From NCBI GenBank assembly GCA_937893675.1, contig CALBGI010000021.1, positions 79,867 to 143,866 of the forward strand: 64,000 nucleotides of DNA, given 5' to 3'. A model generated the notes under the pieces. It was given only the letters and a program-made list of their open reading frames with translations, did not search any database and was not told the DNA's origin. The translations under genes were made by a program, and so were the position numbers. Numbering within the stretch: the first letter of the stretch is position 1; every line of letters starts with the position of its first letter. Positions 8,675 to 16,061 of this stretch are shown piece after piece. The stretch comes from an uncultured Blautia sp. GTDB taxonomy: Bacteria > Bacillota > Clostridia > Lachnospirales > Lachnospiraceae.

Positions 8675-9562
8675 TTAACTTGCTATTTTTATTGCATTCT
8701 CCTCGATGTTTTCAAGATATTGTTCCTCATATTCATTTGGAGACAAATATCCACAATGACTGTGAATGCGCACGGTATTGTAAAATGTTTCGATGTATTC
8801 AAAAATCAATTTATGTGCATGTGCATAATTAAAGATTTTAAACCGGTTGATCCATTCTCTCTTCAAAAGTGCATGGAAAGATTCTATACAGGCGTTATCC
8901 CATGGATATGCTTTCTTTGAATAACTGTGAATCATACCTTTGGTTGCTTTTTGAAATGCTTCCGATACGTACTGGCATCCTCTGTCGCAGTGGAAGATCA
9001 ACGGTTTTTCAACATTTCTGACATGTTTTGCTTTTTCAACACATTCCACTACGTGGGATGCCTCCAGCGTCTCACTCAACACCCAGGAAATGATTTTTCT
9101 TGAATACAGATCCATCACACTGGTAAGATACACAAATCCTTCAAATGTCCAAATATAAGTGATATCTGAACACCAGACAGCATCTGGATGAGCAGGATTG
9201 AATTCCTCGTTGAGGATATTTTTGAGTTTCTGGCTGAAATCAGAGTCTATGGTTGTCTGGACATATGGTTTCACCCAATGGGCTTTGATTCCCATTTGAC
9301 GCATATAGTTTCCAACTGTTTTTTCGGAAACATACTCCCCGGATTTTCGCAATTTTGCAGTAATTTTAGGAGCACCGTAGTTTTGATGGGATTCCTCGTA
9401 GATCTTTTGAATTTTTTCTTTTAAAACTGCACGGCGAACAGACGTGTCCGAAGGAACCCGTTTCTTCCATGCATTGTAACCCGAACGTGAAACGCCTAAT
9501 TTTTTCAGTATTCCGCTGACAGAAACCTGACGTTTCACGGGCAGGGATTTGATTTCTTTCAC
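8675..9562 (-). CDS. IS3-family transposase OrfB (integrase catalytic domain)
   Basis: A 295-residue DDE transposase domain. An N-terminal HTH_21-like region (YGAPKITAKL, VSEKTVGNYM) precedes the rve core with D133 in WCSDITY, D193 in FHCDRGCQY and E227 in DNACIESFHALLKRE. The HCD replaces the common HSD but keeps the acidic residue. The frame is open upstream of the GTG at 9562 and is in the -1 frame relative to orfA. The active product is therefore expected to be the OrfAB fusion made by frameshifting at 9619-9625. All catalytic residues are present, so the IS may be active. Confidence 0.88.
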   Translation of the reverse strand: MKEIKSLPVKRQVSVSGILKKLGVSRSGYNAWKKRVPSDTSVRRAVLKEKIQKIYEESHQNYGAPKITAKLRKSGEYVSEKTVGNYMRQMGIKAHWVKPYVQTTIDSDFSQKLKNILNEEFNPAHPDAVWCSDITYIWTFEGFVYLTSVMDLYSRKIISWVLSETLEASHVVECVEKAKHVRNVEKPLIFHCDRGCQYVSEAFQKATKGMIHSYSKKAYPWDNACIESFHALLKREWINRFKIFNYAHAHKLIFEYIETFYNTVRIHSHCGYLSPNEYEEQYLENIEENAIKIAS

Positions 9563-9594
9563 GTACTCAGAAGTAGCCGTGTAAAGAGCTTTTG

Positions 9595-9888
9595 TCAGTT
9601 TCCCAGAATACCGATTGCTTTTTTTAACACTTCAAGAGCATCCTTCGTATCTCGTAATTCACGCTGCAATCTGGCAATCTCTTTTGCTTCCTCACTTGCA
9701 TAATTTCCAGAACCACGGGTAGGAACCTCTCCTTTATGTTCCTTTGCTGCTTTCATCCAGTTTTTCAGTGCAGATTCGCTGACTCCAAGATTCTCAGAAG
9801 CCTTGCGAAGTGGCAGCTCAGGATGATCCAAGCGATACTGTACTGCATCCTCTTTAAACTGTTGGGAATATTTTGTACCTTTTGCCAT
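9595..9888 (-). CDS. IS3-family transposase OrfA (HTH, leucine zipper)
   Basis: A 97-residue DNA-binding protein. The first half is a helix-turn-helix (FKEDAVQYRLDHPELPLRKA, LGVSESALKNWMKA). The second half is a heptad-rich helix (EIARLQRELRDTKDALEVLKKA) that would dimerise. ATG 9888 has an AGGAG about 7 bases upstream and is preferred over ATG 9894, which is almost touching it. The end of the gene carries the slippery run used to make OrfAB. Confidence 0.88.
   Translation of the reverse strand: MAKGTKYSQQFKEDAVQYRLDHPELPLRKASENLGVSESALKNWMKAAKEHKGEVPTRGSGNYASEEAKEIARLQRELRDTKDALEVLKKAIGILGN
9619..9625 (-). other. Programmed -1 frameshift site in the IS
   Basis: On the minus strand the codons TTA AAA AAA are followed by GCA near the end of orfA. 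Slipping back one base enters a frame that reads through the orfA stop and continues without interruption into orfB. This is the usual IS3-family A-run arrangement. Confidence 0.8.
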
Positions 9889-9938
9889 AACCATTCTCCT
9901 CCTTGATCTATGACTATCATATACTATTTATTGAAAAT

Positions 9939-9958
9939 GGTCATGTTTATTTTGTACT
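9939..9958. repeat. IS inverted repeat, right
   Basis: This is the partner of 8631-8650. It lies about 50 bases upstream of orfA on the minus strand. Confidence 0.65.
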
Positions 9959-9974
9959 ATTTATATTCTAACAT

Positions 9975-9980
9975 CAGTAT
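9975..9980. repeat. Target-site duplication, right copy (CAGTAT)
   Basis: Second copy of the 6-bp direct repeat that flanks the IS. It encodes codons 269-270 (Ile-Leu) of recombinase C. Confidence 0.75.
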
Positions 9981-10845
9981 CTGAAGAATAGAGCCGGGAG
10001 CCCATACCGTATTGCCTTTCTTGGTTTTACATCCAAGAGCCGTGAGGGTGTCCGCAATCTCCTGACAGGTGCATCCGTTCAGATACATCATAAATATCAG
10101 CTTTACGATTTTTGCTTCGTGTTCGTTAATAATCAAGTTGCCTTCCTCGTCATGGTCATAGCCGAGCAGGATGGGAGTCAGGAAGATTCCCCTGCGGAAA
10201 CGCATTTCTATGGAAGCATTCATTATTTCGCTTTTTGTGTGGCTCTCTTCTTGGGCGAGTGTGGCCATAAAGGAGAGGATCATTTCGCATTTGGGATCGA
10301 AGGTATTTAAACGTTCTGTCTCAAAGTAGACGCCGACCGGATGGGGGAGTGCAAGAAGGTCACGCACATATCCGATGCAGTCTACTACGTTTCGGGCAAA
10401 TCGGGAGACGCTCTTGGTAACGATCAGATCGATGCTGCCTTTCCTGCAGTCATCGATCATACGCTTGAAAGCATCCCTATGCTGCAAAGATGTGCCGGAA
10501 ATACCCTCATCCGCATAAATCTCAATCAGACGCCAATTTGGGCTTCTGCTTATAACATCGTGGTAATGGTTTTTCTGCAATTCATAGGAAGAAGTTTGCC
10601 GGGGATCATCGGTTGAAACCCTTGCATAAACAGCAACCCGTTGTTCCTTCTCCGTTGCAAATATATCTTCCTGCGGCAAGGCAGGAATCACATCAAGTTC
10701 TTCTATGCTGATGCCTTTGTACCGTTCCCGGATTTTTGATTTCTGGTCGGAAACGGTGCCGACCCGTTGTTCGTTTTCATTCATCGTAAAACCGCCTTTG
10801 TATTATCTGTGTTTTGACTTATTATAAAATTTTCATAAGAAAATA

Positions 10846-10885
10846 AAATAGACTATGGGGACTTGTATATCCGCATAGTCTATTT
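10846..10885 (-). terminator. Terminator after the Xre regulator
   Basis: A perfect 12-bp inverted repeat (10846-10857 with 10874-10885) is followed on the minus strand by a T-rich tract. It closes the leftward regulator transcript before recombinase C, so the recombinase operon needs its own promoter around 10785-10845. Confidence 0.8.
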
Positions 10886-10921
10886 CACGACAAGAAAATC
10901 TGTGTAAAAATGATGGCGCTG

Positions 10922-11305
10922 CTAATTGATAGGGTTTTCTCTTGCAATGTGCCACTCATTTTTACGCATGATGTCAATGCTCGTTTTTACCAGCTCGTAA
11001 ATAAAGCGTTTCTCATCAGCGGAGCATCCAGCCATTAACAGATCAATGTCTGTCTGGTAATCAGTAGGATTATGTAGCTGGACTCCCGCCAACAATTCAT
11101 CTACTGTAATTCCAAGTGCATTTACAATCCTGACGATGGATTCAAGACTTGCCTTCCGCTTGGCGTTTTCAATATGGCTGATATAGGATACGGACAGGTC
11201 AGTTTCCTCGGCGAGTTTGGCTTGAGAATAGTCATTCTGTTCCCGGACTTCCTTTATTCGGTTGCCAATCTGCTTATGGTTAATACCCGTATTATTCTGG
11301 CGCAT
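10922..11305 (-). CDS. Xre/Cro-type phage repressor-like regulator
   Basis: A 127-residue protein with an HTH_3 domain at residues about 10-65 (IGNRIKEVREQNDYSQAKLA, LSVSYISHIENAKRKASLES, LGITVDELL) and a C-terminal helical tail that may dimerise. ATG 11305 has an AAGGAGGT about 7 bases upstream; a GTG at 11314 sits inside that ribosome site and is rejected. It is divergent from a second small HTH gene across a 164-bp region with operator-like repeats. This is the layout of a lysogeny switch, so it is probably the repressor. Confidence 0.85.
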   Translation of the reverse strand: MRQNNTGINHKQIGNRIKEVREQNDYSQAKLAEETDLSVSYISHIENAKRKASLESIVRIVNALGITVDELLAGVQLHNPTDYQTDIDLLMAGCSADEKRFIYELVKTSIDIMRKNEWHIARENPIN

Positions 11306-11381
11306 GGTAATCACCTCCTTTCCGACCAGTAAAAAGGAGGGAATCGTTATGCGGATAATAAATCTCTCAAAAAGCCAAAGT

Positions 11382-11397
11382 GGACTTGTTTCAGTCC
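11382..11397. promoter_or_regulatory. Operator-like inverted repeat 1 (GGACT-N6-AGTCC)
   Basis: A perfect 5-bp inverted repeat with a 6-bp spacer in the divergent regulator intergenic region. A near copy lies at 11434-11449, 52 bp away, about five helical turns. Confidence 0.55.
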
Positions 11398-11416
11398 CAT
11401 TATATCACGGAGAAAG

Positions 11417-11427
11417 TTTAGACTAAA
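11417..11427. promoter_or_regulatory. Palindrome TTTAGACTAAA between the two operator copies
   Basis: A perfect 11-bp palindrome midway between the two GGACT repeats. A repressor binding site is likely given the position, but which of the two HTH proteins uses it cannot be told from sequence. Confidence 0.5.
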
Positions 11428-11433
11428 TGAAAA

Positions 11434-11449
11434 GGACTTATTTCAGTTC
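11434..11449. promoter_or_regulatory. Operator-like inverted repeat 2
   Basis: This reads GGACTTATTTCAGTTC and differs from copy 1 (11382-11397) at 2 of 16 positions. It is 20 bases upstream of the rightward HTH gene, so binding here would block that gene. Confidence 0.5.
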
Positions 11450-11469
11450 ACTGTAAAAGAGGTATGCCT

Positions 11470-11712
11470 ATGGAGCAGAAAATCAAACAGGATAGCTGCA
11501 TCAAAATAGGTCAGAATATAAGAAGTATCCGTAAAAGCAGAGGCATGGGGCAGACGGAGCTGGTACAGCGTCTGCAGTTGATAGATGTGACAATGACACG
11601 GGAAACCCTCGTAAAGATTGAAAGGGGGATTCAGCACATACAGGCATCGCAGCTTAGAGGGATACGGGATGTTTTGGAAACAACCTATGATGAGTTATTG
11701 AAAGAAGAATAG
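11470..11712 (+). CDS. Small Xre-type regulator (Cro-like)
   Basis: An 80-residue helix-turn-helix protein (IGQNIRSIRKSRGMGQTELV, TMTRETLVKIERGIQHIQAS, YDELLKEE). It is nearly all HTH domain, like Cro or ImmR-type small regulators. ATG 11470 is preferred because AGAGG lies 7 bases upstream; ATG 11464 is too close to it. It faces away from the repressor-like gene across shared operator-like repeats and is followed directly by a terminator, so it is transcribed alone. Confidence 0.8.
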   Translation: MEQKIKQDSCIKIGQNIRSIRKSRGMGQTELVQRLQLIDVTMTRETLVKIERGIQHIQASQLRGIRDVLETTYDELLKEE

Positions 11713-11751
11713 TGCAGTCGGTATATTGCGGTATGCTGATTGCACTTTTTT
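11711..11751 (+). terminator. Terminator after the small HTH gene
   Basis: A 9-bp stem with one G-T pair (11711-11719 with 11738-11746) is followed by six T. It overlaps the stop codon of the HTH gene. Confidence 0.8.
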
Positions 11752-11851
11752 ACGTTATGAAAAAGTCCATAATTTTGCTGGAAAAAGGATTGATGAGAAT
11801 ATAGGCTGATGATATACTTGAAGAAATTTTTTAGTTCAAAGGAGGGAGAAC

Positions 11852-12676
11852 ATGGGCAAGAAAGTCAAGCTACCCGGTTGTTATGAACTTTATATAGATG
11901 AAGAGAATCATGAGAATATAAAAGTAAATGAAGATGGTACAAGATCAGCAATACAATTTACGGATGAAAAAAATAAATTAGATGGGCCGCTAGATTATCG
12001 GAAAATTGATATGGATGAAGTGCAAGAATATTCAAGAGAAGGGAATATTGGCCTACTCGTAAAGCTGGCGATTGATTGCATTATAGTACCTATAGTAAAT
12101 GAAGGACTTAAATGGGGAACGGATAAAATATTACAGTATCTTCATGATAAAGGAATTCCGGCGGCAAAAAGAAATGCGAGGCAGTTGAAAGACAATGCAG
12201 GACTTTACATTGAGGGAATAAAAGATGCTTTATCTGGAAAAGAACCTAAAATCAATCGGATTCTGAGAGAGGAACAAATGCCAGAGAATATTGCTGACAT
12301 TGAGGTGTCTAAGGAAAGAAGTACCGAAGAAAAAAGCGCAGAGGAAGTACAGCAGCTTTTGGAAACGCTAAAGACAAGCATATTGGTTACAGCTATATGT
12401 ATTCGCACTTTGACGGATGTGGTCGTGAAAGATGATGGATCAAATCCGGGAAAAATAGAAGAAAACCGAAAGCAGCTTGAAGCATTTGCAACACAGGAGG
12501 TAATGGGGCAAATCAGTCTGATGCTTGAGGAGAGAAACAGGGACTTGCTGGATGAAGGCACACGGCAACTTCTGAAGGCATTTCGTAATGGAAATTTTAT
12601 CGTGGACGGAAAGGAAGTACCGATAGAACATTATTTGCCGATTAGTGAAACCACCCTAAATAGCGAGAAAATGTAG
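11852..12676 (+). CDS. Unknown 274-residue protein at the element's right end
   Basis: No family recognised. The protein is soluble-looking and rich in charged residues. Residues about 70-95 hold a moderately hydrophobic helix (LLVKLAIDCIIVPIVNEGLK) that could be amphipathic or membrane-associated, and residues about 165-190 hold a second one (LLETLKTSILVTAICIRTL). The start has a strong AAAGGAGGGAG. It sits alone between the regulator module and the attachment end, the usual place for lysogenic-conversion genes such as phage defence or host-fitness cargo. That reading is from position only. AT-richer codon use than the neighbours also suggests separate origin. Confidence 0.7.
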   Translation: MGKKVKLPGCYELYIDEENHENIKVNEDGTRSAIQFTDEKNKLDGPLDYRKIDMDEVQEYSREGNIGLLVKLAIDCIIVPIVNEGLKWGTDKILQYLHDKGIPAAKRNARQLKDNAGLYIEGIKDALSGKEPKINRILREEQMPENIADIEVSKERSTEEKSAEEVQQLLETLKTSILVTAICIRTLTDVVVKDDGSNPGKIEENRKQLEAFATQEVMGQISLMLEERNRDLLDEGTRQLLKAFRNGNFIVDGKEVPIEHYLPISETTLNSEKM

Positions 12677-12683
12677 AAAATGC

Positions 12684-12713
12684 GGGGGTACAGTGGGTAT
12701 CCCCCATCGTTTT
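12684..12713 (+). terminator. Terminator after the cargo-like gene
   Basis: A GGGGG/CCCCC stem (12684-12688 with 12702-12706) is followed by a CGTTTT tail eight bases after the gene stop. The stem is short. Confidence 0.55.
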
Positions 12714-12718
12714 ATATA

Positions 12719-12745
12719 TCCCCCTCGGCAAAGGGGGACTTTTTG
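12719..12745 (+). terminator. Second terminator at the element edge
   Basis: A 7-bp stem (12719-12725 with 12732-12738) has a six-base loop and a T run at 12741-12744. Two stacked terminators insulate the element from comEC. Confidence 0.65.
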
Positions 12746-12800
12746 AAAGCAAAAATCAAGAGTTTCTTCATATTGTAGACAGAGTAGACGTTCAGACGGG
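12746..12800. other. Probable attachment site (element/comEC junction)
   Basis: ComEC-like coding sequence begins abruptly at about 12799 with GLHISILG, which in intact ComEC is preceded by a conserved Ser in a hydrophobic SGLH context. Here the frame upstream reads DRVDVQT, which does not fit ComEC. The crossover therefore probably lies near 12790-12801. Large serine recombinases share only a two-base core, so the exact bases cannot be fixed without the other end or an empty site. Confidence 0.65.
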
Positions 12801-14397
12801 GCTTCACATCAGCATCCTCGGCATGGGGCTTTTCGGACTTTTGAGAAAAACAGGCATGGGAAACGGCGCTGCGGGAGTGCTGGCATTCTGCGTGATGCTG
12901 TCCTATGGCAGGATGACCGGGAGCAGCCTGTCTGCGCTGCGGGCGGTATGTATGTTTCTGGTATCTGTGGGCGCAAAAATCTGCGGGCGTATTTATGATA
13001 TGCCCACAGCGCTGGCGCTTGCGGCGATCCTGACCATTATGGAATCGCCGGCCAGCATTTGCAACTGCGCTTTCCTGCTGTCCTTCGGAGCGGTTCTGGG
13101 GCTTGGGACTTTTGTGCCTGTTCTGGAAGAAATTTTGGGAGTGAAACACAAAATATGGTCGCTTCTGATTTCTTCGGCGGGGGTGCAGATTTTTACATTG
13201 CCGGTGAGCCTGTACTTTTTTGGGGAAGTATCTCTGGCGGGGATTTTTTTGAATCTGGCAGTGCTGCCGACCGTCGGAGCAGTGCTGGTGAGCGGCAGCG
13301 TGGCTGCGGCGCTGGGGCTTTTTTGGCCGGCTGTTTCCAAAATCGTTGTTTTTCCGGGGTGCTGCCTTTTGGAGGTTTATGAGCGGCTTTGCAGGTGGGC
13401 GGGCAGACTGCCCTTTTGTACCTGGGTGGCCGGACGGCCGGGGCTTTGGCAGATCCTTGTCTATTATCTTGTGCTTGGAGCGATCCTGCTGTTTTTGCCG
13501 AAAATGCAGAAAAAGGGCCAATGGCTTCGGCGGCTTATACTGGGAGCCGGCCTGGGTGCGGCAGCGGTCATTTTGAGCTGGCGCCCGGCAGCGGGGTTTG
13601 GGATCACCTGCCTGGATGTGGGGCAGGGAGATGCTTCGGTGGTAAAAACAGCCGAGGGGGCGCATATCCTGATCGACGGGGGAAGCAGCAACAAAAGTGC
13701 ACTTGGGCAGTACCAGCTGCTGCCTTACCTGAAAAGTGAGGGGATTTCGTATCTGGAGGGGATTTTTATTTCCCACACAGACGAAGATCACATCAGCGGG
13801 GTGCGGGAGCTTCTGCAGTTGATGGGAAAGGGTCTGACTTCTGTTCGTGCGGGGATGCTGGTGCTTCCGGAGTGGTCACAGGAGCCGGAAGCCTACAAGG
13901 AGCTGTGCGCGCTTGCGAAGAAGGCGGGCGTCTCTGTGGAGCGGGTCAGTGCCGGAGGCCGGTTTTCCCTGGGGAGTGTGTCTGCGGAGGTGCTGTGGCC
14001 GGAAGCGGGCGCAGCCGGGGAGAACGTCAATGAAGAGGCCATGGTGCTGCGGCTCTCTTATGGAGCGTTTGCGGCGCTGTTCACCGGAGATATCGGGCTG
14101 GAAACAGAGGAACGGCTTCTGGAAAAAGGGCGTCTCACAGATGTGGATTTTCTCAAGGTGGCGCACCATGGTTCCCGGCATTCCACGGGAGAAGCATTTT
14201 TGGCAGCGGTGCGGCCGGAGACGGCGGTGGTTTCCGCCTCTGCCTCCAACACCTACGGGCATCCCAGTAAGGAGACCCTAGAACGGCTGAAGGCTGCGGG
14301 AACAAAGGTGTGGTGCACCAAGGACTGCGGAGCAGTGACGCTGACGGTGCGTGAAGATCGAGTACGGGTGGAGGGATTTTTGGAAGAAGAGGGCTGA
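12799..14397 (+). pseudogene. comEC: comEC 3' part, disconnected from its 5' end by the element
   Basis: ComEC/Rec2 is the membrane channel for single-stranded DNA uptake in competence. What remains here starts at the SGLHISILG helix and includes the rest of the hydrophobic competence domain (several membrane segments to about 13,590). It is followed by the complete metallo-beta-lactamase-like nuclease domain: CLDVGQGD at 13,609, HTDEDHISG at 13,774, VAHHGSRHS at 14,158 and a terminal YGHPS block. The 5' part should lie left of the element. An internal ATG at 12823 could give a truncated 524-residue product, but no ribosome site precedes it. Precise excision would rebuild the gene, so it may be a reversible knockout. 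Confidence 0.85.
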
Positions 14398-14427
14398 GAA
14401 GGTTTTTCGGAGATTTTGGAAATGTGT

Positions 14428-14457
14428 CTGGCAAGCCGCTCTGACCTGTAGTATAAT
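14428..14457 (+). promoter_or_regulatory. Possible promoter of holA with almost no leader
   Basis: CTGGCA, an 18-base spacer and a perfect TATAAT at 14452-14457 lie directly before the holA ATG at 14465. Transcription would start about at the ATG. No ribosome site is seen. The -35 is weak. Confidence 0.4.
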
Positions 14458-14464
14458 AACAAAC

Positions 14465-15451
14465 ATGAATGGACTAAATGAAGATATCAAAACAGGACAA
14501 CTGAAACAGGCGTACCTTCTTTATGGGGAAGAAGCGTATCTGCGTCAGCAGTATAAGGAAAAACTGATGAAAGCCCTCAATCCGGAGGAGGATACCATGA
14601 ATGTAGCCCGTTACGAGGGCAAAGGGCTTGAAGTCAAAGAGATTATTGATCTGTGCGAGACAATGCCATTTTTTGCGGAACGCAGGATCATTCTCATGGA
14701 AGGAACCGGCTTTTTTAAAAACAAATGCGACGAGCTGGCAGATTATCTGAAGGAGCTGCCTCCATATTTGTATCTGGTGTTTGTGGAGAGTGAGGTAGAC
14801 CGGCGCAGCCGCATGTACAAGGCTGTGAAGTCTGCTGGCCGTATCTGCGAATTTGCCAGACAGGATGAAAAAACACTGATGCGATGGGCGGCAGGAATTT
14901 TGGGAAAAGAGGGGCGTAAAATCACCCAGCGGGACATGGAATTTCTTCTCTCGAAGACCGGCACAGATATGGGAAATCTCCGCATGGAGCTGGAAAAGCT
15001 GATTGCTTATACCGAGGGGCGGGACGTGGTGACAGAAAAGGACATTGAAGAAGTGTGTGTTACCCGCACAGCCAACCGCATTTTCGACATGGTGCGGGCG
15101 GTGACGGAGCGAAATCAGAAGAGGGCGTTGGAATTATATTATGATCTTCTGACATTGAAAGAGCCGCCTATGCGGATTCTCTTTCTTCTGGCAAAGCAGT
15201 TTCGTCAGCTTCTTCTTGCCAAACAGATGACCGGGGAAGGCGCGGGACAGAGCGAAATTGCTTCCCGTCTTGGCATACCGGCCTTTGCGGTGCGCAACAT
15301 CCTGTCCTGTGCCAGGGCATATTCTGTGGAAGAACTGCGTGAGGCAGTGGAAGATTTTGTGGACGCGGAGGAAGCGGTAAAGACCGGACGGCTGGGAGAT
15401 GTGCTCAGTGTGGAGCTTCTGATCGTGAAGTACAGCGGCGGAAAAGGATAA
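14465..15451 (+). CDS. holA: DNA polymerase III delta subunit
   Basis: Clamp-loader subunit that opens the beta sliding clamp. The 328-residue length is normal. N-terminal AYLLYGEEAYLRQQYKEKL is the delta-family hallmark, with LCETMPFFAERRIILME and YLVFVESEVDRRSRMYKAV in the AAA-like fold and a C-terminal helical collar (QFRQLLLAKQMTGEG). It follows comEC, as in many Firmicutes. Unusually there is no Shine-Dalgarno sequence before the ATG, but a TATAAT ends eight bases upstream, so leaderless translation is possible. Confidence 0.93.
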   Translation: MNGLNEDIKTGQLKQAYLLYGEEAYLRQQYKEKLMKALNPEEDTMNVARYEGKGLEVKEIIDLCETMPFFAERRIILMEGTGFFKNKCDELADYLKELPPYLYLVFVESEVDRRSRMYKAVKSAGRICEFARQDEKTLMRWAAGILGKEGRKITQRDMEFLLSKTGTDMGNLRMELEKLIAYTEGRDVVTEKDIEEVCVTRTANRIFDMVRAVTERNQKRALELYYDLLTLKEPPMRILFLLAKQFRQLLLAKQMTGEGAGQSEIASRLGIPAFAVRNILSCARAYSVEELREAVEDFVDAEEAVKTGRLGDVLSVELLIVKYSGGKG

Positions 15452-15460
15452 TCTTTTTGT

Positions 15461-15600
15461 GCAAATAATAATGAAAAATTATTTGCGAGGGGAGAGCTCA
15501 AAGTTGCGAAGGCCGCACTCCCCTCGCGCTCCCCTGTTGGCCGCCGCTAAAACCCGGGAATTTGTTCTTTTGTTTTTAAGCGGTGCCCAAGAAGGGGGAG
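15461..15600. other. Structured intergenic region between holA and rpsT
   Basis: No gene found. Three inverted repeats can be seen: a perfect 9-bp stem (15461-15469 with 15478-15486), an 8-bp GAGGGGAG/CTCCCCTC pair (15487-15494 with 15518-15525), and a long imperfect stem pairing 15529-15552 with 15573-15600. The last resembles a degenerate repeat element or structured RNA. A smaller GGAA-AC-ATTAC/GTAAT-TCC repeat follows at about 15608-15628. Confidence 0.45.
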
Positions 15601-15643
15601 TATGAAAGGAACATTACGAAGTAATTCCTATTACAAAAAAAGA

Positions 15644-15672
15644 GACAGTCACATGAGGGTTTTGTGACTGTC
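15644..15672. terminator. Bidirectional terminator between holA and rpsT
   Basis: A 9-bp perfect stem (15644-15652 with 15664-15672) has a T run on the right and an A run on the left. It can end rpsT read leftwards and any transcript from holA read rightwards. Confidence 0.85.
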
Positions 15673-15711
15673 TTTTTTAATCATAAGCTTATAATTAAAA
15701 CAAAACGTTTC

Positions 15712-15975
15712 TTAGCCAAGGCTGTTTACGGCTTTGGACAGACGGGAAACTTTTCTTGCGCAGTTGTTTTTGTGGTAAACACCTTTAGAGGTTGCTTTGC
15801 TGATAGTAGCAATAGCTGCCTTGAGTGCCTCCTGAGCTGCTGCCTTATCGTTCTGAGCGACTGCTGCCTCTACTTTTTTGATAGAAGTCTTAACTGCGGA
15901 ACGAATAGATTTGTTTCTTGCTGCTTTTGTTCTGTTTACTAAAATTCTTTTTTTAGCAGATTTGATGTTAGCCAA
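15712..15975 (-). CDS. rpsT: 30S ribosomal protein S20
   Basis: An 87-residue S20, which binds 16S rRNA in the small subunit. ANIKSAKKRILVNRTKAARN at the start and the Lys/Ala-rich helices are typical. The start codon is TTG at 15975, with a GGAGGTG seven bases upstream; an upstream ATG-containing frame is not needed. A non-ATG start is a known feature of S20 in several bacteria and fits its translational control. It stands alone, convergent with holA, and ends in a bidirectional terminator. Confidence 0.95.
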   Translation of the reverse strand: MANIKSAKKRILVNRTKAARNKSIRSAVKTSIKKVEAAVAQNDKAAAQEALKAAIATISKATSKGVYHKNNCARKVSRLSKAVNSLG

Positions 15976-16061
15976 TTCGTACACCTCCGATTCCTGAAAA
16001 ATATGTTGTAAATCTGGTGTCACAGAAACAGACACGGGCGCTTCTGTGAGCATGCTTATAT

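Larger units (their letters stand above)
8613..9974 (-). mobile_element. IS3-family insertion sequence, about 1362 bp
   Basis: The element carries orfA and orfB of an IS3-type transposase on the minus strand and sits inside recombinase C. Boundaries come from the 6-bp CAGTAT repeats and the restored host frame. Near-terminal inverted repeats are 8631-8650 and 9939-9958 (16 of 20 positions match). The outer 16-18 bp on each side match poorly, and a TG...CA tip is not obvious at the stated ends, so the exact tips carry a few bases of doubt. IS3 elements usually make 3-5 bp duplications; one base of the six may be chance. Confidence 0.8.
7545..10784 (-). pseudogene. Serine recombinase C with novel C-terminal domain, split by an IS element
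   Basis: The N-terminal piece (10784 to 9975, 270 codons) has ARVSTD with Ser57, YADEGISG, SVSRFARN, and the start of the recombinase domain ending GSILQIL. The C-terminal piece (8606 to 7545) continues in frame with QNERHCGDVLARKTFTPNYL. Removing the IS and one copy of a CAGTAT repeat gives an uninterrupted 623-codon frame. The joined protein lacks the cysteine zinc ribbon of ordinary large serine recombinases. In its place, residues about 392-560 carry the domain shared with the next two genes. As it stands, the N-terminal piece stops four codons into the IS (ILMLEYK end) and is probably inactive. The C-terminal fragment could be translated from an internal ATG at 8390. Confidence 0.88.

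Noticed and set aside
8619..9973. IS boundaries at TG...CA (TGTCAAG to TAACA)
   Set aside because: These tips give no matching flank duplication, whereas CAGTAT flanks and an exact restored frame fit 8613-9974.
12712..13791. Minus-strand frame over the comEC end
   Set aside because: Shadow of comEC; Pro/Arg/His-rich without domain features.
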